Below, piece after piece: positions 60,786 through 64,000 of a DNA stretch of 64,000 bases; the stretch's first letter is position 1, and the number at the start of each line of letters is the position of its first letter. The DNA lies in the NCBI RefSeq assembly GCF_000298315.2, contig NZ_AEYE02000002.1, positions 41,762 to 105,761 of the forward strand, given 5' to 3'. A program made the translations under genes and the position numbers. The DNA is from Rhizobium grahamii CCGE 502. GTDB lineage: Bacteria > Pseudomonadota > Alphaproteobacteria > Rhizobiales > Rhizobiaceae. A model generated the notes under the pieces. The model made no database searches, had not been told where the DNA came from, and saw only the letters and a list, made by a program, of their open reading frames with translations.

Positions 60786-62423
60786 TTACTGTTGGACGGT
60801 GGGCGTCGGGACCGCCTCGATGTTGAAGGCGGCAGCCATCAGCGCCTTGGTATAGTCGTCCTTCGGCGCGCCGAAGATATCGGCCGACGATCCCTGCTCG
60901 ACGACCTTGCCGAAGCGCATGACGATGACGTCGTTTGCCAGTGCTTTCACCACCTTCAGGTCGTGGCTGATGAAGAGGTAGGCGAGATCGTGCTTCTTCT
61001 GCAGATCGCGCAGGAGATCGACGACCTGCGCCTGAACGCTCATGTCGAGCGCCGATGTCGGCTCGTCCAGCATCACGAAGCGCGGTTTCAACACCATGGC
61101 GCGGGCAATGGCGATGCGCTGGCGCTGCCCGCCCGAGAATTCGTGCGGATACCGCCAGCGGGTCAGCGGATCGAGCCCGACTTCCTCCAGCGCCCAGCAG
61201 ACTCGCTGGTCGCGCTCTTCGTAGGAGAGCGAGCGCTCATGCACCTTGAGCCCCTCGGCGATAATGTCGCCAACCGACATGCGCGGGCTGAGCGAGCCGT
61301 AGGGATCCTGGAACACCACCTGCAACTGATTGCGAAGCGGCCGCATCTCCGTAAATGAATAGCTGGCTATATCCTTGCCGACAAAGCTGATCCGGCCCTG
61401 CGAGGAAATCAGTCGTGTCAGCGCGAGGCCAAGCGTCGTCTTGCCGGAACCGGATTCGCCGACGACGCCGAGCGTCTGGCCGGCGCGCAGCTGCAGATCG
61501 ATGCCGTCGACGGCCTTCACATGATCGACCACCTTGCGCATCAGCCCGGCCTTGATCGGGAACCAGACGCGGATATCCGATCCCTGCATCACCACAGGCT
61601 TTGAAGAATCGGCAACCGGCGGTTCGCCGCGCGGCTCGGAGGCCAGGAGATGCCGGGTATAATCGTGCTTCGGATTGCGGAAGACCTCTTCCACCGTGCC
61701 GGTCTCGACGATCTTGCCCTTGGTCATCACGCAGACCCGATCGGCAAACTTGCGGACGATGCCGAGGTCGTGGGTGATGAACAGCATGGACATGCCATGC
61801 TGGCCCTTCAGCTGCCGCAGCAGTTCGAGGATCTGCGCCTGCACGGTCACGTCGAGCGCGGTCGTCGGCTCGTCGGCGATCAAAAGCTCCGGCCGGTTGG
61901 CCAGCGCCATGGCGATCATTACGCGTTGCCGCTGGCCGCCTGACAGTTCGTGCGGATAGGCCTTCAGCCGCTTCTCCGGCTCGCGAATGCCCACCTGGTT
62001 CAGCAGTTCGAGGATACGCTTGCGCGCCGCCTGTCCCGTCACGCCCTGATGCAGCTCGAGAATCTCGGCGATCTGCTTCTCGATCGTGTGCAGCGGGTTG
62101 AGCGAGGTCATCGGCTCTTGAAAGATCATCGTGATGTCGTTGCCGCGCACCTCGCGCAACGCCTTGTCGGATGCCTTCAGGAGGTCCTTGCCCTTGAACA
62201 GGATTTCGCCGGAGGGGTGGCTTGCGGAGGGGTAGGGGAGCAGCCGCAGGATCGAGTTGGCGGAGACCGACTTGCCCGAACCGGACTCGCCGACCAGCGC
62301 CACGACCTCGCCCTTGCGGATATCGAAGGAGACGCGATCGACAGCCAGCGATGTTTCGTCACCCTGGTGGAATGCCACCGAGAGATCGCGTACGGACAGC
62401 AGTGTTTCAGCAGCGTCACTCAT
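60786..62423 (-). CDS. yejF: Peptide ABC transporter ATP-binding protein YejF, double ABC domain
   Basis: 545 residues with two full ABC domains: Walker A GESGSGKS (K51) and GESGSGKTT (K328), signatures [16 protein letters not shown] and [17 protein letters not shown], and Walker [13 protein letters not shown] and [12 protein letters not shown]. This fused form, following two permeases, is YejF. The system imports oligopeptides, including microcin C in E. coli, and the Sinorhizobium homologue affects tolerance to plant NCR peptides. The start overlaps the yejE stop by four bases. Confidence 0.95.
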   Translation of the reverse strand: MSDAAETLLSVRDLSVAFHQGDETSLAVDRVSFDIRKGEVVALVGESGSGKSVSANSILRLLPYPSASHPSGEILFKGKDLLKASDKALREVRGNDITMIFQEPMTSLNPLHTIEKQIAEILELHQGVTGQAARKRILELLNQVGIREPEKRLKAYPHELSGGQRQRVMIAMALANRPELLIADEPTTALDVTVQAQILELLRQLKGQHGMSMLFITHDLGIVRKFADRVCVMTKGKIVETGTVEEVFRNPKHDYTRHLLASEPRGEPPVADSSKPVVMQGSDIRVWFPIKAGLMRKVVDHVKAVDGIDLQLRAGQTLGVVGESGSGKTTLGLALTRLISSQGRISFVGKDIASYSFTEMRPLRNQLQVVFQDPYGSLSPRMSVGDIIAEGLKVHERSLSYEERDQRVCWALEEVGLDPLTRWRYPHEFSGGQRQRIAIARAMVLKPRFVMLDEPTSALDMSVQAQVVDLLRDLQKKHDLAYLFISHDLKVVKALANDVIVMRFGKVVEQGSSADIFGAPKDDYTKALMAAAFNIEAVPTPTVQQ

Positions 62424-63568
62424 TGAAACGTCTTCCTGGGATCGAATGCATCACGAACCGCCTCGCCGATGAAGATCAATAGCGACAGCATGATCGACAT
62501 GGTGAAGAACGCGGTCAGACCGAGCCACGGCGCCTGCAGATTGGCCTTGCCCTGCGCGATCATCTCGCCGAGCGAAGGCGAGCCCGGCGGCATGCCGAAG
62601 CCGAGGAAGTCGAGCGACGTCAGCGTGGTGATCGAGCCCGACAGGATGAACGGCAGGAAGGTCAGCGTCGCCACCATCGCGTTCGGCAGCAGGTGCCGCC
62701 ACATGATCGTGCGGTTCCCGACGCCGAGCGCCCGCGCTGCCCTGACATATTCGAAATTGCGCGCCCGCAAGAACTCGGCGCGCACCACGCCGACGAAACC
62801 GACCCAGGAAAACAGCAGCATGATCCCGAGCAGCACGAAGAAGCCGGGCGGCAGGATGGCCGCGATGATCAAGAGGATGTAGAGCACCGGCATCGACGCC
62901 CAGATCTCGATGAAGCGCTGCAGCAAGAGGTCCGTCCAGCCGCCGAAATAGCCCTGGATCGCGCCGGCGGTGACGCCGATGACGGCCGAGCAGATTGTCA
63001 GCACGAGGCCGAAGAGCACGGAAATACGGAAGCCGTAGATGACGCGGGCAAGCACGTCACGCGCCTGATCGTCGGTGCCGAGCCAATTAAGGTTGCCAAA
63101 GTTGCAGCCGGGGTCGGCCGCTCCCTGCGGATATCCGGAGCAACGCTCCTCCTTGCTCATCAGCCAGAAGGGCGCGGTCGGCGCCGAATGCGGGATATTC
63201 GAGTTGACCGAACGATAAGAGTAGCGGATCGGCGGCCAGATCATCCAGCCATTGGCGTTGATCTCGTCCGAGATCACGTCGGAGCGGTAGTCGGTCTCGG
63301 CGAGGAACCCGCCGAACTTCTCTTCCGGATAATTGACCAGCACAGGAAAGAGTATCTCGCCCTTGTAGGACGCGACGATCGGCCGGTCGTTGGCGATGAA
63401 CTCGGCAAACAGGCTGAGCACGAACAGCACGAGGAACAGCCAGAGCGACCAGTAGCCACGCCGGTTGGCCTTGAAATTCTTCCAGCGTCTGATGTTGGTC
63501 GGCGAAAGCAGGCCCTTACGCGGCGGCTTGACCGGCGTGGCGGTCGTTGGATTGGCGGCGGTGTCCAT
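62420..63568 (-). CDS. yejE: Peptide ABC transporter permease YejE
   Basis: 382 residues from ATG at 63568, with GGAGGGACGTCTG upstream. After a first helix (WSLWLFLVLFVLSLFAEFIA) comes a long periplasmic insert of over 100 residues (ETDYRSDVISDEINANGWMI, WPPIRYSYRSVN, with Cys in EERCSGYPQGAADPGCNFG), a hallmark of YejE, and the DppC-type core with the loop YVRAARALGVGNRTIMWRHLL. It is coupled to yejB by TGATG and to yejF by ATGA. Confidence 0.95.
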   Translation of the reverse strand: MDTAANPTTATPVKPPRKGLLSPTNIRRWKNFKANRRGYWSLWLFLVLFVLSLFAEFIANDRPIVASYKGEILFPVLVNYPEEKFGGFLAETDYRSDVISDEINANGWMIWPPIRYSYRSVNSNIPHSAPTAPFWLMSKEERCSGYPQGAADPGCNFGNLNWLGTDDQARDVLARVIYGFRISVLFGLVLTICSAVIGVTAGAIQGYFGGWTDLLLQRFIEIWASMPVLYILLIIAAILPPGFFVLLGIMLLFSWVGFVGVVRAEFLRARNFEYVRAARALGVGNRTIMWRHLLPNAMVATLTFLPFILSGSITTLTSLDFLGFGMPPGSPSLGEMIAQGKANLQAPWLGLTAFFTMSIMLSLLIFIGEAVRDAFDPRKTFQ

Positions 63569-64000
63569 CAGACGTCCCTCCGCTCGAAGTCGATGCGCGG
63601 ATCGATCCAAGTGTAGATCAGGTCGGAGATCAGGCTGACGAACAGGCCGAGCAGCGAGAAGATGTAGAGCGTCGCGAACACGATGGGGTAGTCGCGGTTG
63701 ACCACCGAGAGATAGCCGAGCCGCCCCAGCCCATCGAGCGAGAAGATGTTCTCGATTAGTAGCGAGCCGGTGAAGAAGGCGGAGATGAAGGCGCCGGGAA
63801 AGCCAGCGATGATGATCAGCATGGCGTTGCGGAAGACGTGGCCGTAGAGCACCTTCCGCTCGTTCAGGCCCTTGGCCCGCGCAGTCACCACATACTGCTT
63901 TTTGATCTCCTCGATGAAGGAATTCTTCGTCAGCAGTGTCGTCGTCGCGAAGGCGGCAAGCGAAAGCGAGATCAGCGGCAGCGTCAGGTGCCAGAAGTAA
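63568..64000 (-). CDS. yejB: Peptide ABC transporter permease YejB, C-terminal part (cut by right window edge)
   Basis: The last 144 codons of the gene; the frame continues past the window edge. The visible part has [20 protein letters not shown], the EAA-type loop with [21 protein letters not shown] and [15 protein letters not shown], and the DppB-type ending [21 protein letters not shown]. The first gene of the set, the binding protein YejA, should lie beyond the edge. Confidence 0.93.
   Translation of the reverse strand, partial: YFWHLTLPLISLSLAAFATTTLLTKNSFIEEIKKQYVVTARAKGLNERKVLYGHVFRNAMLIIIAGFPGAFISAFFTGSLLIENIFSLDGLGRLGYLSVVNRDYPIVFATLYIFSLLGLFVSLISDLIYTWIDPRIDFERRDV

Noticed and set aside
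62693-63616. Plus-strand frame of 307 codons
   Set aside because: Antisense to yejE; same polar mirror composition as over other permeases.
1-64000. Mobile elements, CRISPR arrays, prophage or replication origin
   Set aside because: No transposase, integrase, phage gene, regularly spaced repeat or origin-type cluster was seen in the window.

Overview
The window looks like chromosome of an alphaproteobacterium of the Rhizobiaceae (Ensifer/Sinorhizobium or Rhizobium type). The evidence is high GC with alphaproteobacterial codon use, LacI-controlled sugar ABC importers, a BA14K-type small secreted protein, a Tad/Cpa pilus locus with a perfect CtrA box, a YejBEF peptide importer and a BMP-type nucleoside importer. 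I see no insertion sequence, phage gene, integrase or CRISPR array. The genus is inference from gene content; no rRNA gene is present.

Layout. 1-11.1 kb is a plant-glycan style catabolic region: a 2-hydroxyacid dehydrogenase (cut by the left edge), a DUF2264 protein and a LacI regulator on the minus strand, then divergently a Tat-exported solute-binding protein, a second LacI regulator with twin operators, a second binding protein, two permeases and a GH127 beta-L-arabinofuranosidase-like enzyme. 11.1-13.1 kb holds single genes and tRNA-Leu(CAG). 13.1-17.3 kb is the most interesting part: an ECF sigma factor and its NrsF-type anti-sigma facing two tandem DUF2282 precursor peptides, a DUF692 (MNIO) enzyme, a DUF2063 partner and a DoxX protein. 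This is a bufferin-type copper-binding RiPP locus. Both divergent promoters carry the identical motif GTAACA-N16-CGTAGA.

17.3-31.3 kb contains purU, a 975-residue kinase/M23-like/class III aminotransferase fusion, and a group of peptide and amide genes: P1 peptidase, dipeptide-type ABC importer without an ATPase, amidase, NlpC/P60 protein, MarR regulator and M17 aminopeptidase. 31.4-43.9 kb is the Tad/Cpa pilus locus: tadD-like, tadC, tadB, cpaF, cpaE, cpaD, cpaC, cpaB, cpaA and Flp pilin, plus a pilus N-domain protein and two TadE-like pseudopilins.

44.0-55.6 kb is a nucleoside uptake and salvage island. deoB-add-upp run on the plus strand. The BMP binding protein, ATPase, two permeases, cdd, punA, deoC and deoA run on the minus strand, so uptake, base release and deoxyribose/ribose-phosphate breakdown are encoded together. 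55.8-64 kb holds tRNA-Ser(GGA), msrA, pncB, a ghrA-like dehydrogenase and yejF-yejE-yejB, the last cut by the right edge.
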